Shown in pieces: positions 46,437 through 55,963 of a DNA stretch of 64,000 nucleotides. Position 1 is the first letter of the stretch; each line of letters opens with the position of its first letter. The notes beneath the pieces were generated by a model. The model did no database searches. It was not told where the DNA came from and saw only the letters and a program-made list of their open reading frames with translations. Made by a program: the position numbers and the translations under genes. The stretch is from Flavobacteriaceae bacterium (GTDB lineage: Bacteria; Bacteroidota; Bacteroidia; Flavobacteriales; Flavobacteriaceae), in contig CANGTL010000001.1 of the NCBI GenBank assembly GCA_947456815.1, positions 1-64,000 of the forward strand, written 5' to 3'.

Positions 46437-47897
46437 ATGTTATTTAATTCGATAGAATTTGCCATTTTTCTTCCAATAGTATTCCTGCTCTATTGGTTTG
46501 TTTTTCAAAAGAGCATTAGCAAGCAAAATCTATTAATTCTGTTGGTTAGTTACCTCTTTTATGCATGGTGGGACTGGCGCTTTCTATTCCTTTTGGCTTT
46601 TTCAACTTTCTTAGATTATTTCTCAGGTTTGAAAATAGAACAGGCTAAATCACATGCTCAGAGCAAGTTTTGGTTGGTTCTGAGTATTGGAATCAATCTT
46701 GGATTTTTGGGTTTTTTCAAATACTATAATTTTTTCATTATAGAATTAACACAAGCCATTGCCAATGCAGGCATTCTTATCAATCCTTGGACGTTAAAAG
46801 TTATACTACCGGTTGGAATTTCTTTTTATACTTTTCATGGACTGTCGTATATAATTGATATCTATAAAAAACGAATAGTTGCTGAAAAGAACTTCATTGA
46901 TTATGCTGTGTTTGTTAGTTATTTTCCACTATTAGTTGCTGGTCCGATAGAAAGAGCAACACATTTATTGCCTCAATTCAAGAAAGCTAGGGTTTTCAGC
47001 TATGAGCAGGCAACTGACGGCTTGCGACAAATCTTATGGGGACTTTTCAAGAAAATAGTTATAGCAGACAATTGTGCCACTTATGCCAATCAAATTTTTA
47101 ATGCAAGTGGAGAGCATAATGGAAGTAGTTTATTGCTTGGCGCACTTTTTTTTACATTTCAAATTTACGGTGATTTCTCTGGTTATTCCGATATTGCGCT
47201 TGGTGCGTCAAGATTATTTGGAATTGAACTTTTACGTAATTTCGCATTCCCTTATTTTTCAAGAGATATTGCAGAATTTTGGAGAAGATGGCACATTTCT
47301 TTGTCAACATGGTTTAGAGATTATCTCTACTTTCCACTCGGAGGAAGCCAAGGAGGTACTTGGATGAAAGTGCGAAATACATTTATTATTTTCTTGGTGA
47401 GCGGATTTTGGCATGGTGCGAATTGGACTTTTCTTGCCTGGGGCTTTTTGAATGCACTCTATTTTATTCCGTTACTGTTGCTGGATAGAAATCGAAATTA
47501 TCTACATGTTATACCGACTCACCAATTCTTTCCCTCGGCTAAAGAGTTTTTTCAAATCTTATTTACCTTTTTCTTGACAGTGATTGCTTGGATATTTTTC
47601 AGATCGGACACAATTTCACAAGCATTTTCTATACTCAGTGAAATTTTTTCAAAAAGCTTACTGCAAAAACCAAATTTTTTAGGCAAACAAGATTTGATTT
47701 ATTTTATCATTCATATTAGCATGATCGCTTTTCTTATTTTGGTAGAATGGCTGCACCGTGACAAACAGTTTGGGCTTCAGTTCAATAAACCTACAATGAA
47801 TTCAATGGTGAAAAGATGGTCGATTTACGCTCTTATTACAGTATTTATATTACTTTTTGGAGGTAAACAAAACAACTTTATCTATTTCCAATTCTAA
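46437..47897 (+). CDS. MBOAT-family O-acyltransferase (AlgI-like)
   Basis: A 486-residue multi-pass membrane protein that moves acyl groups, often acetyl, across the membrane to polysaccharides. It matches AlgI/PatA/DltB relatives: YLFYAWWDWRFLFLLAFSTF, PVGISFYTFHGLSYIIDIYK, DYAVFVSYFPLLVAGPIERA, EFWRRWHISLSTWFRDYLYF, and the catalytic His in SGFWHGANWTFLAWG. The next gene encodes an SGNH-like protein, the usual partner. O-acylation of the surface polysaccharide is the likely role. Confidence 0.93.
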   Translation: MLFNSIEFAIFLPIVFLLYWFVFQKSISKQNLLILLVSYLFYAWWDWRFLFLLAFSTFLDYFSGLKIEQAKSHAQSKFWLVLSIGINLGFLGFFKYYNFFIIELTQAIANAGILINPWTLKVILPVGISFYTFHGLSYIIDIYKKRIVAEKNFIDYAVFVSYFPLLVAGPIERATHLLPQFKKARVFSYEQATDGLRQILWGLFKKIVIADNCATYANQIFNASGEHNGSSLLLGALFFTFQIYGDFSGYSDIALGASRLFGIELLRNFAFPYFSRDIAEFWRRWHISLSTWFRDYLYFPLGGSQGGTWMKVRNTFIIFLVSGFWHGANWTFLAWGFLNALYFIPLLLLDRNRNYLHVIPTHQFFPSAKEFFQILFTFFLTVIAWIFFRSDTISQAFSILSEIFSKSLLQKPNFLGKQDLIYFIIHISMIAFLILVEWLHRDKQFGLQFNKPTMNSMVKRWSIYALITVFILLFGGKQNNFIYFQF

Positions 47898-47910
47898 TAA
47901 CAAAAGAATA

Positions 47911-48816
47911 ATGACTAAGTTTCTTAAGAAATGTTTTTGGTTTTTAACAGTTATTGTTGCTGTTAATATACTATATCTTTTGGTTCTATTTTGTTTTAGT
48001 CCAAGTTTCAAGAAAATATACGAAATTTCAAATTTTAGAAGAGAGAATTTTGATCTTATTGTCTTAGGAAATAGTATGGCTCTAGATGGTATAGATGCTG
48101 AATATTTGTCAAGTAAAGGTCTGTCGACATATAATTTAGCTGTGGCTGGAGATCATGTGTCAACATCGTTACTTTTGCTTGAAGATTACTTGAAGAAAAA
48201 TAATAAACCTAAGATGGTTGTTGTAGGTCTATCGTCGGCAATTGGGAGATCTTATCTAAATCCCGTTGCTTATGTAAATCCAGAAGTTGAGTTTTTTTAT
48301 CACCCTAGCTTATTTTCAAACATATCAACCCCACCATTGTTGAATTTTCAATGGCTGGCAGTTGATTTGGTAAAAATTTTGATTTCCAAAGATCACCGTA
48401 ATGCAAAGATTGTTAAAGGCCAATGGCAAACTCAAAAGGTAATTCCAGATCAAAGTAGTTACAAAAATGGAGTTGTAAAATCTATTGACTATAGAGATCA
48501 ATATCTTCAAAAAATAGTAGAAATTTGTAGTAATCAGAGAATTCGTTTGGTTTTGATTGAACTTCCAGGTGCTAACTCAAATAGAAATAGTTTACCATTT
48601 GAATATTTGGTAAAGCTAAATGATAAATCGACACATAAGGTTTACAATTTGAACAACTACGAAGTTTCTTCTAGGATGCTCAATTCATCTTCAGATTGGC
48701 TTGCAATAGATCACCTGAATCAAAATGGAGGAAGAAAAATCACAGTTTATATTTTAGATCACATCCTAAAATCAGAATTGAATACACCTCTGATGTCCGA
48801 AAAGAAGACAAAATAA
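47911..48816 (+). CDS. SGNH-like membrane-anchored acyl-transfer partner of the MBOAT protein
   Basis: A 301-residue protein with an N-terminal membrane anchor (FWFLTVIVAVNILYLLVLFC) and an extracytoplasmic domain. FDLIVLGNSMALDGIDAEYL carries a GNS nucleophile-type Ser, and WLAIDHLNQNGGRKIT carries a DxxH-like Asp-His near the end, as in the DltD/AlgJ/PatB style of SGNH enzymes. The N-(G) block residues are less clear. It begins 13 bases after the MBOAT stop, and the MBOAT-SGNH pairing is the main support. An upstream TTG in the same frame overlaps the MBOAT gene and was rejected. Confidence 0.75.
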   Translation: MTKFLKKCFWFLTVIVAVNILYLLVLFCFSPSFKKIYEISNFRRENFDLIVLGNSMALDGIDAEYLSSKGLSTYNLAVAGDHVSTSLLLLEDYLKKNNKPKMVVVGLSSAIGRSYLNPVAYVNPEVEFFYHPSLFSNISTPPLLNFQWLAVDLVKILISKDHRNAKIVKGQWQTQKVIPDQSSYKNGVVKSIDYRDQYLQKIVEICSNQRIRLVLIELPGANSNRNSLPFEYLVKLNDKSTHKVYNLNNYEVSSRMLNSSSDWLAIDHLNQNGGRKITVYILDHILKSELNTPLMSEKKTK

Positions 48817-48869
48817 AATAATTATTGGCAGTATCAATGCGATTAGATTTTTTAATTTTCGTTTACTAA

Positions 48870-50015
48870 ATGTTTGATTTAAGAAAAAAAGTTTCAAATA
48901 ATTTGGTTAACCTATCTGGATGGACTACAACCAGAAAGATAATTGTGATCGAATCTGATGATTGGGGTAGTCTAAGAATGCCAAATACTGAAACCTATAA
49001 TGCATTACTTAATGATGGCATTCCAGTTAACAAAAGTCCCTACTGTCAATTTGATAATCTTTGTTCAATTCAAGATTTGGAAATGCTTTTTGGAGTTTTG
49101 AAAAATCATAAAGATTCACAAGGGAATCATCCAATGATTACAGCAAATGTGGTCGTTGCCAATCCTGACTTTTCTAAAATTAAGAATGCTCATTTTTCAG
49201 AATACTATTACGAAACTATCGCGACAACATTTGAGAATTTTTTTCCAACGGCTAACCCACTAAATTTATGGAAGGAAGGCTATCATGAGCAGTTGTTTTT
49301 TCCGCAGTTTCATGGTAGAGAGCACGTAAATGTTCCTTTTTGGTTAAATCTCTTAAAGAATAACGATTCTGTATTCATTAGAGCTTTTGAACATCACTGT
49401 TGGGGAATCAGTACAGATGTTTATAATAAATACCCTAAAAGTGTTCAGGCTAGTTTTGACTATAATCACGAAAGTGAATTAACTTTTATGAAAGAATCAC
49501 TTGTCGACGGCTTAGATATTTTCGAAAATCTATTTGGTTATAGGTCAGAATCTTTTACTCCCAATAACTATATTTGGCCTGAACAATTAAATGAAGTTCT
49601 TTCACAAAATGGAATTACGAGTATGCAAGGCATGAAATATCAGCTTTTGCCAAAGCCAATTGGGACTGTGAAGAGAGAGAAAGTAAGAAGATTTAACGGA
49701 CAACTTCTTGGTCAGAATAAAACTTTGCTGCAGATGGTAAGAAATGTTCAATTTGAGCCAAGTTTATTATCAGAGCCTGAAAAGAATGGCGTTGTAAACG
49801 ATTGTTTGAGTCAAATTCAAACTGCTTTTTTTTGGAAAAAACCAGCCATAATCTCGATGCATAGAATTAATTTTTGTGGCACCTTGCATGAAGAAAACAG
49901 AAATGAAAACCTAATAAAATTAAATCAATTATTAATAGAAGTAAAAAAACGTTGGCCTGATGTTGAATTTCTCGACTCAGTAACCCTAAGCAAGATTATT
50001 AAAGAAACACCATGA
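48870..50015 (+). CDS. Divergent polysaccharide deacetylase-like (CE4/NodB-like) protein, copy 1
   Basis: A 381-residue protein with no signal peptide. It shows a CE4-like order of motifs: paired Asp30-Asp31 in IVIESDDWGSLR, His148/His152 in QFHGREHVN, FGYRSESFTPNNYIWP, and His331 in IISMHRINFCG. These could match the TFDDG, HxxxH, RxP and LxH motifs of NodB-fold deacetylases, though the wording differs and activity is unproven. A paralogue is at 59467. It overlaps the next gene by four bases. Confidence 0.7.
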   Translation: MFDLRKKVSNNLVNLSGWTTTRKIIVIESDDWGSLRMPNTETYNALLNDGIPVNKSPYCQFDNLCSIQDLEMLFGVLKNHKDSQGNHPMITANVVVANPDFSKIKNAHFSEYYYETIATTFENFFPTANPLNLWKEGYHEQLFFPQFHGREHVNVPFWLNLLKNNDSVFIRAFEHHCWGISTDVYNKYPKSVQASFDYNHESELTFMKESLVDGLDIFENLFGYRSESFTPNNYIWPEQLNEVLSQNGITSMQGMKYQLLPKPIGTVKREKVRRFNGQLLGQNKTLLQMVRNVQFEPSLLSEPEKNGVVNDCLSQIQTAFFWKKPAIISMHRINFCGTLHEENRNENLIKLNQLLIEVKKRWPDVEFLDSVTLSKIIKETP

Positions 50016-51109
50016 GATTCATCAACAAATACTTAAGAAATTTGTCGCCATATAAAGTTGCTTCGCATAAAATATGGGAAGTAACGCAAGAAGAGCGTCA
50101 AAAGATATTGAAACTAGACTGGAATGAAGCAACAATTCCACCATCTCCATTGGTCAACGATCGACTAACGAAACTTGTGAGTCAGCAGGATTTATACTAT
50201 TTATATCCCAGTACACACAATGCAGAATTGTTGGAATTACTATCAAAGTATACTTCTTTGCCAAAAGAAAACATTCAGTACTTTGCTAGCTCTGATTCGC
50301 TTCATGAATATTTAGTCAGAATGTTTGTTGGTGTTGGTGATCCAATTTTGATATTAGGCCCCACCTATGATAATTTCAGATTGACTTGTGAATCACAAGG
50401 AGCCCAAATTTTTTATTTTGATTATAGTGCTAATTTCCAGATAGATAAAGAGGCTTTTAAGGAGAGTATTAAAGAATTCACACCATCATTAGTATACATT
50501 TGCAATCCCAATAACCCGACAGGCAATGTTCTCGAAAAAGAGTATTTGTTAGATTTGGTAAGTACTTTTCCCGACACCATCTTTTTAATCGACGAAGCCT
50601 ACTTTGAGTTTTACGGTCAAACTATGAGTAATTATGTCTTGATTCATCCCAATTTATTTGTCACTAGAACATTTTCGAAAGCATTCGCTCTTGCGAATTT
50701 TAGAGCAGGATATTTAATAGCAAGTGCTGAAAATATCTTGCAAATTTCTAAAATTAGAAATCCAAAGAACTTTACAACCTTTACTCAGGAAGCTGTAATT
50801 GCAGTATTGTCCGATGTAATTTACATGGAAAATTATGTAAAGGAAGTACTTATTGCTAGAGACTTTTTTAGAGATCAATTGACACAATCACCATTGGTCA
50901 AGGAAATTTATCCAAGTCAAGGAAATTTTCTTTTGATCGAATTTAACGATTTTGATGTTAAAATGAAAGTCTATAACGAGTTAAGTAAAAACAATATTTT
51001 TGTTCGAAATTTAATGCACAGTGCTCTGCTGATGAATACTTTGCGAATTACAGTGGGAACAAAAAGTCAAATGGAAAGCGTATTAAACATAATCAATGGA
51101 ATCAAATAA
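50012..51109 (+). CDS. HisC-like class I/II aminotransferase
   Basis: A 365-residue PLP enzyme with LDWNEATIPPSPLVNDRL, YPSTHNAELLELLSKY, YICNPNNPTGNVLEKEYLLD, IFLIDEAYFEFYGQT, and the Schiff-base Lys223 in TRTFSKAFALANFRAGYLIA. It resembles histidinol-phosphate and threonine-phosphate-decarboxylase (CobD) relatives, but its place in a polysaccharide operon, overlapping a HAD-like gene by 14 bases, argues against histidine synthesis. It may make an amino component that decorates the polymer; that is inference. Confidence 0.85.
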   Translation: MRFINKYLRNLSPYKVASHKIWEVTQEERQKILKLDWNEATIPPSPLVNDRLTKLVSQQDLYYLYPSTHNAELLELLSKYTSLPKENIQYFASSDSLHEYLVRMFVGVGDPILILGPTYDNFRLTCESQGAQIFYFDYSANFQIDKEAFKESIKEFTPSLVYICNPNNPTGNVLEKEYLLDLVSTFPDTIFLIDEAYFEFYGQTMSNYVLIHPNLFVTRTFSKAFALANFRAGYLIASAENILQISKIRNPKNFTTFTQEAVIAVLSDVIYMENYVKEVLIARDFFRDQLTQSPLVKEIYPSQGNFLLIEFNDFDVKMKVYNELSKNNIFVRNLMHSALLMNTLRITVGTKSQMESVLNIINGIK

Positions 51110-51779
51110 TAATAAACTTGTTGTTTTTGATTTTTGTGAGACTTTAGTTAGTTTTCAAACTGCCGATGCCTTTGTCGATTTCATTATAGCGAAAGAGGCA
51201 TATCATAAATTTAAGTGGATTAATACGCTAAAAGGAATTTTAGTCAAATTACGGATTTTAGCAATTTTAAGCAAATTATTTCCAGATTTAAATCCATCCA
51301 AACGATTGAAACTTTTTCAGATCAGAGGAATAAACAGCAATAAACTTTTAAAATACGCACAAGATTTTTCAAAGGAAATGTTGACGCCAAACCTTATCGA
51401 TGTACTCTATAAAAGAATGCTTTCACATCAATCGCAAAATGATATTGTTATTATAATTTCAGGGGGTTATAGTCCTTATATAAAAGTATTTGCAGAACAA
51501 CATGGGATCAAATATTTCTTTGCAACAGAAATTGAGCTATCAAAAAATAAAGTGACGGGACATTTTTCTGGAAAAGATTGTTTAAATCAACAAAAAGTAG
51601 AATTATTGGAGCAGTTTTTACAAGATAATCCTATACAATTTTCCAGTTCAATTGCATATAGCGATAGTAGTTCAGATTTACCCCTATTAAAATGGGTAAA
51701 TGAAGGATATGTTGTATCTAAAGACAGCAGTCAAAAATGGGCTTTTGAGAATAAATTAAAAGAGATTATATATAACTAA
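51096..51779 (+). CDS. HAD-IB family hydrolase with altered catalytic motif
   Basis: A 227-residue HAD-fold protein similar to phosphoserine-phosphatase-like phosphatases. Motif I is VVFDFCETLVS (Asp12), where the second catalytic Asp of DxDxT is Cys14. Motif II is VIIISGGYSPY, and motif IV is AYSDSSSDLPLL. The change at Asp+2, which normally acts as general acid/base, could weaken or redirect activity. It overlaps the HisC-like gene by 14 bases, so the pair probably acts in one pathway, for example making an amino alcohol from a phosphorylated keto compound. Substrate unknown. Confidence 0.82.
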   Translation: MESNNNKLVVFDFCETLVSFQTADAFVDFIIAKEAYHKFKWINTLKGILVKLRILAILSKLFPDLNPSKRLKLFQIRGINSNKLLKYAQDFSKEMLTPNLIDVLYKRMLSHQSQNDIVIIISGGYSPYIKVFAEQHGIKYFFATEIELSKNKVTGHFSGKDCLNQQKVELLEQFLQDNPIQFSSSIAYSDSSSDLPLLKWVNEGYVVSKDSSQKWAFENKLKEIIYN

Positions 51780-51816
51780 CTATAGTAGGTCTAGATTAAC
51801 TAATAATTGATAATAA

Positions 51817-52746
51817 ATGGGTGTATTAGATTTAAAATATAAAGGCAGATTAGGTTATTGTATTGCAAAATTAATTTTCGAAATATTTCGTTTAAAAAAA
51901 TATTATTCAGTGAAGGATATCACTTTTATAAAAAGAAAATTTCTTTCGATGCAAGGATATCCTTTAAATATAGAAAATCCGCAAACGCTCAACGAAAAAC
52001 TACAATGGTTGAAATTATATGATAGGCGAGATATTTATACCATATTAGCTGATAAGTATGGAGTTAGAGATTATGTAAGAGAGCATTTGGGAGAAGATTT
52101 ATTGATTCCGTTGCTATACCGCACAAAGGATATAAAAAAAATTGTTCCAGAAAATTTACCAGATGTACCATTTATTCTCAAAGCTAATCATGATTCGGGG
52201 AGTTTTGTGATTGTTCGTGATAAGAATGAAATCAATTGGCAAAAAGTGCGAACGGATTGCAAATGGTGGATGTCTAATAATTACTATTGGATTGATAGGG
52301 AATGGCAGTATAAAGCTATAGAGCCATGTATCATAGTCGAACAATTGTTACAAGATAAGAACGGTAAAATACCTAATGATTATAAGGTACATTGTTTCAA
52401 CGGAAAAGTCGAGTTTATTTATGTTTCAATTGATAGAGAAGGAGCAAATAAGCGGGCGATATATGATAAAAATTGGAGTCCAATGCCATTCACATGGGCT
52501 AACAAATTTAAGGATATTACAAAACTAAAAAGTTCAACAATTGAACCACCCATAACATTGAACAAGATGATTGATATTTCAGAGAAAGTTGCACAATTGT
52601 TTGCCTATGTTCGGGTTGATTTTTATGACGTCGAAGGAGTACTGTATTTTGGTGAAATAACACAGTGTCATGGCGGAGGATTTGATCAAATAAGACCTAT
52701 TGAATGGGATTATAAGTATGGTGAATTACTTAAACTTAATTCTTAA
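51817..52746 (+). CDS. TupA-like ATP-grasp protein
   Basis: A 309-residue member of the ATP-grasp TupA family: ENPQTLNEKLQWLKLYDRRD, LADKYGVRDYVREHLGED, LPDVPFILKANHDSGSFVIV, IVEQLLQDKNGKIPNDYKVH and VDFYDVEGVLYFGEITQCHG. TupA was named for teichuronopeptide synthesis in Bacillus, where an amino acid polymer is joined to glucuronate. A ligase that attaches an amino acid to a uronic acid would fit the UDP-uronate genes here, but many TupA-like genes of unknown role occur in capsule loci. Confidence 0.85.
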   Translation: MGVLDLKYKGRLGYCIAKLIFEIFRLKKYYSVKDITFIKRKFLSMQGYPLNIENPQTLNEKLQWLKLYDRRDIYTILADKYGVRDYVREHLGEDLLIPLLYRTKDIKKIVPENLPDVPFILKANHDSGSFVIVRDKNEINWQKVRTDCKWWMSNNYYWIDREWQYKAIEPCIIVEQLLQDKNGKIPNDYKVHCFNGKVEFIYVSIDREGANKRAIYDKNWSPMPFTWANKFKDITKLKSSTIEPPITLNKMIDISEKVAQLFAYVRVDFYDVEGVLYFGEITQCHGGGFDQIRPIEWDYKYGELLKLNS

Positions 52747-52809
52747 AATTAGTGCCTACCGAATAAAAAACACATTACTCAATATTATAAAAATAGTATT
52801 ATTTAAATA

Positions 52810-53703
52810 ATGAATATCTTAATTATAGGATCCAAAGGTTTTATCGGAGGACATGCATTTGACTACTTTAAGTCTCTGGATTTCAAAGTATATGGGTGCG
52901 ATGTTGTAACTGATTATAACGACGAAGATTATATCCAAATTGACGCAACGAATTCTAATTATCATAGCATTTTTGAGCAAAATGAAATCGATGTTTGTCT
53001 AAATTGTTCTGGTGCAGCAAGCGTACCTCTTTCATTAGAGAATCCATTGAAAGATTTTAGTCTAAACACATTAAATGTTTTCAAAATTCTAGAAGCAATA
53101 CGATGTTATCAGCCCAATTGTAAGTTTATCAATCTATCGAGTGCCGCTGTATATGGAAATCCGACTGCACTACCAATTAATGAAAAGGCATCATTAAATC
53201 CGCTTTCTCCATATGGTATTCATAAAATGCAGGCAGAACAAATCATTAAAGAATTTCATACTTTTTATAATATTGCTAGTTGTTCTTTGCGCATTTTTTC
53301 AGCATATGGTGAGGGTTTAAAAAAGCAACTTTTTTGGGATTTGTATCAAAAGTTTATTAACAATGATCAAATCGAATTGTATGGAACCGGCGGTGAATCA
53401 AGAGATTTTATTCATGTATTAGATATTATAGAGGCCATACACTTAGTGATTCAAAAAGCTCAGTTTTGTGGAGAAGAGATTAATATTGCCAATGGTCAAG
53501 AATATACCATTCAGTATGTTGCGTCATTGTTTCAGAAAAATTTCCATAACAACAAGTCGATTCAATTCAACAATCAAGTTAAACAAGGAGATCCGCTGAA
53601 TTGGTGTGCCGATATTTCAGTTTTAAAAGAAATGGGCTATCAACAAAAAATTTCAATCGAAACTGGAATTCAAAATTATATTGACTGGATAAATACGCTT
53701 TAA
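52810..53703 (+). CDS. NAD-dependent epimerase/dehydratase (extended SDR)
   Basis: A 297-residue extended SDR. The cofactor loop is IIGSKGFIGGHAFDYF, the active-site Tyr and Lys are in SPYGIHKMQAEQI, and NLSSAAVYGNPTALPINEKA and GGESRDFIHVLDIIEAIHLV match sugar-nucleotide epimerases. The exact sugar cannot be told. It comes right before two glycosyltransferases (three bases to the next gene), so it may supply the donor for one of them. Confidence 0.87.
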   Translation: MNILIIGSKGFIGGHAFDYFKSLDFKVYGCDVVTDYNDEDYIQIDATNSNYHSIFEQNEIDVCLNCSGAASVPLSLENPLKDFSLNTLNVFKILEAIRCYQPNCKFINLSSAAVYGNPTALPINEKASLNPLSPYGIHKMQAEQIIKEFHTFYNIASCSLRIFSAYGEGLKKQLFWDLYQKFINNDQIELYGTGGESRDFIHVLDIIEAIHLVIQKAQFCGEEINIANGQEYTIQYVASLFQKNFHNNKSIQFNNQVKQGDPLNWCADISVLKEMGYQQKISIETGIQNYIDWINTL

Positions 53704-53706
53704 TAG

Positions 53707-54810
53707 ATGTCTTATAACAGAGAAAATAATAGTACAAAAGATATTTGTTTTGTAATTCACTCGCTTCAAGCTGGAGGAATGGAACGTGTAATGTCGGAGT
53801 TACTTAATTTTTTTGCAGCTAAAAAAGAATATCGAGTTCACTTAGTGCTTTATGGAATAAAACGTGACATTTTTTATACTATAGACAATCGTATTATAGT
53901 ATATCGCCCCGATTTTCAATTTGATAATTCAAGGCGATTGCAATCAACAATTAAGACCCACTTTTTTCTCAGGAAAATTATTAAGAAGATTAACCCTATT
54001 TCGGTCCTATCTTTTGGTGAACGGTGGAATAGTATGGTTTTACTCGCATTGTATGGAACCAAAATTCCAGTTTATGTTTCTGATCGCGCTCAACCAGACA
54101 AAAGTTTGGGAAAGTTGCACGACACTTTGAGAATCTTTTTATATCCAAAAGCGAAAGGAATTATTGTTCAGACTCAAAAAGCAAAGAATATTTTTAAACG
54201 ATTTTATCAGCATGATAATTTCAAAGTAATTGGTAACCCAATTCGGCAAATCAGCAGTAATAATGAAGTTCGTGAGAATTCAATATTAATGGTAGGAAGG
54301 TACATTCAATCAAAGCAACAAGATGTATTGATTGAAATTTTTTCGAAGCTCAATGCTCCAGATTGGAAATTGGTTTTGGTTGGTTACGATCATCTCAAGC
54401 AAAAGAACCAAGAAAAATGGGAATTATTAGCAGCAGATCTAAAAGTAAGTGATCGAGTAATTTTTGCTGGAAAACAAGAAAACGTTGAATATTATTATAA
54501 TACCAGTAAAGTTTTTGCTTTTTCTTCTGCCTCAGAAGGGTTTCCGAATGTTATTGGTGAGGCTATGTCAGCAGCACTTCCTATCGTCGCTTTTGATTGC
54601 ATTGCTGGTCCAAGTGATTTAATACATGATAGTGTTAATGGTTTTTTAATTCCGCTTGGAGACAAAGATTTATTTGCTAAAAGATTGCAGTTCTTTGTTG
54701 ACAACCCTCATGTAATTGTGTCGATGGGTAAAAAATCAAAAGAATTTATTGCTGAGTTTGAATTAAACTATATTTGCACTGAATTTGAAAAATTTATTGT
54801 TTCAAAGTAA
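53707..54810 (+). CDS. Family 4 glycosyltransferase
   Basis: A 367-residue GT-B enzyme. ICFVIHSLQAGGMERVMSEL is the typical glycine-rich N-terminus; FKVIGNPIRQISSNNEV and ILMVGRYIQSKQQDVLIEIF open the donor domain. SSASEGFPNVIGEAMSAALP carries the E-x7-E motif of the GT4 family that holds the nucleotide sugar. It probably acts at the inner membrane on the lipid-linked repeat unit. Donor unknown. Confidence 0.93.
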   Translation: MSYNRENNSTKDICFVIHSLQAGGMERVMSELLNFFAAKKEYRVHLVLYGIKRDIFYTIDNRIIVYRPDFQFDNSRRLQSTIKTHFFLRKIIKKINPISVLSFGERWNSMVLLALYGTKIPVYVSDRAQPDKSLGKLHDTLRIFLYPKAKGIIVQTQKAKNIFKRFYQHDNFKVIGNPIRQISSNNEVRENSILMVGRYIQSKQQDVLIEIFSKLNAPDWKLVLVGYDHLKQKNQEKWELLAADLKVSDRVIFAGKQENVEYYYNTSKVFAFSSASEGFPNVIGEAMSAALPIVAFDCIAGPSDLIHDSVNGFLIPLGDKDLFAKRLQFFVDNPHVIVSMGKKSKEFIAEFELNYICTEFEKFIVSK

Positions 54811-54819
54811 AGCTGTTCA

Positions 54820-55956
54820 ATGAAATTAGACCGATTTAAGTTAGGTATACTATTTAATTTCGATCCTATATGGATGGGTGGACTGATTTATATTTTGAAC
54901 TCCATTAAGATACTAAACTTTTTAGAAGATCAAGATAAGCCTATAGTAGTAGTTTTTTTTGATAAAAGAGTAGAAGAATATGTCAATCAAATAGATTATC
55001 CCTATTTAGAAAAAGTACCCAATATTTATCCATCTATTTACAAGGGTTATTTATCTTCCTTACTAAATAATAAAAATGTTTTTGTGCATGATTTGATTGA
55101 ATCTCATAGATTGAACGCGATTTTTCCAATGCATGATTATCCCGTAAAAAGTAAGTTAGATGCAAAATTAGTTTCTTGGTATGCCGATTTGCAACATAAA
55201 TATTATCCAAATTTTTTCACAAAAAAAAGACTTCTGGAGAGAAACATCAGAATCAATTTGATTTTGAAAAATTCTAAACAATTGGTTGTATCAAGTCAGG
55301 CAGTAAAAGACGATTTTTTAAATTTCTATAAAGTTCCAAAAAGCATTAAGATTCATATTTATCATTTTGTATCAATCATAGACAATTTGCCAATGTTGAA
55401 TTCAGATGAGATTCAATCAAAATACAACTTACCAGAAAAGTATTTTATAGTATCAAATCAATTTCAAAAGCATAAAAACCATATCGTCGTTTTTAAAGCT
55501 TTGGCAGAACTTCAAAAAAAAGGAGTTCCCATACATGTTGCTATAACTGGTCGATTTCCAAGTGATCCAAATTCACTTTACATGAAAGAGCTACATGATA
55601 TTGTCAATTTAAATAAATTAAAAAATTCTATATCTTTCTTGGGTTTAATTCCACGAGGAGATCAATTGCTCTTGATAAAAAATGCTGTAGCTGTTATCCA
55701 ACCAAGTTTGTTTGAAGGTTGGAGTACAGTTATTGAAGATGCAAAATCGTTTCAAGTGCCAGTTATCGCAAGTAAACTTGATGTTAATGTCGAGCAATTG
55801 GGTGAGAAAGGGACGTATTTTGATCCACATAATCATCATGACTTAGCGAGTATTTTGGAAAATTATCCGCTAATTGATCAACCTAAAACATTATATGAAC
55901 CATATGAAAATCGTATGAAGAACGCAGCTTATGAATTTTTAGCTGTTTTTAAATAA
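54820..55956 (+). CDS. Family 1/4 glycosyltransferase
   Basis: A 378-residue GT-B enzyme starting FKLGILFNFDPIWMGGLIYI. LVSWYADLQHKYYPNFFTKK is a motif seen in capsule glycosyltransferases, and YFIVSNQFQKHKNHIVVFKA opens the donor domain. IQPSLFEGWSTVIEDAKSFQ carries the E-x7-E pair. It lies ten bases after the previous transferase and eight before the GDP-fucose synthase gene, so it may be the fucosyltransferase, but nothing in the sequence proves this. Confidence 0.9.
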   Translation: MKLDRFKLGILFNFDPIWMGGLIYILNSIKILNFLEDQDKPIVVVFFDKRVEEYVNQIDYPYLEKVPNIYPSIYKGYLSSLLNNKNVFVHDLIESHRLNAIFPMHDYPVKSKLDAKLVSWYADLQHKYYPNFFTKKRLLERNIRINLILKNSKQLVVSSQAVKDDFLNFYKVPKSIKIHIYHFVSIIDNLPMLNSDEIQSKYNLPEKYFIVSNQFQKHKNHIVVFKALAELQKKGVPIHVAITGRFPSDPNSLYMKELHDIVNLNKLKNSISFLGLIPRGDQLLLIKNAVAVIQPSLFEGWSTVIEDAKSFQVPVIASKLDVNVEQLGEKGTYFDPHNHHDLASILENYPLIDQPKTLYEPYENRMKNAAYEFLAVFK

Positions 55957-55963
55957 AAGCAAA

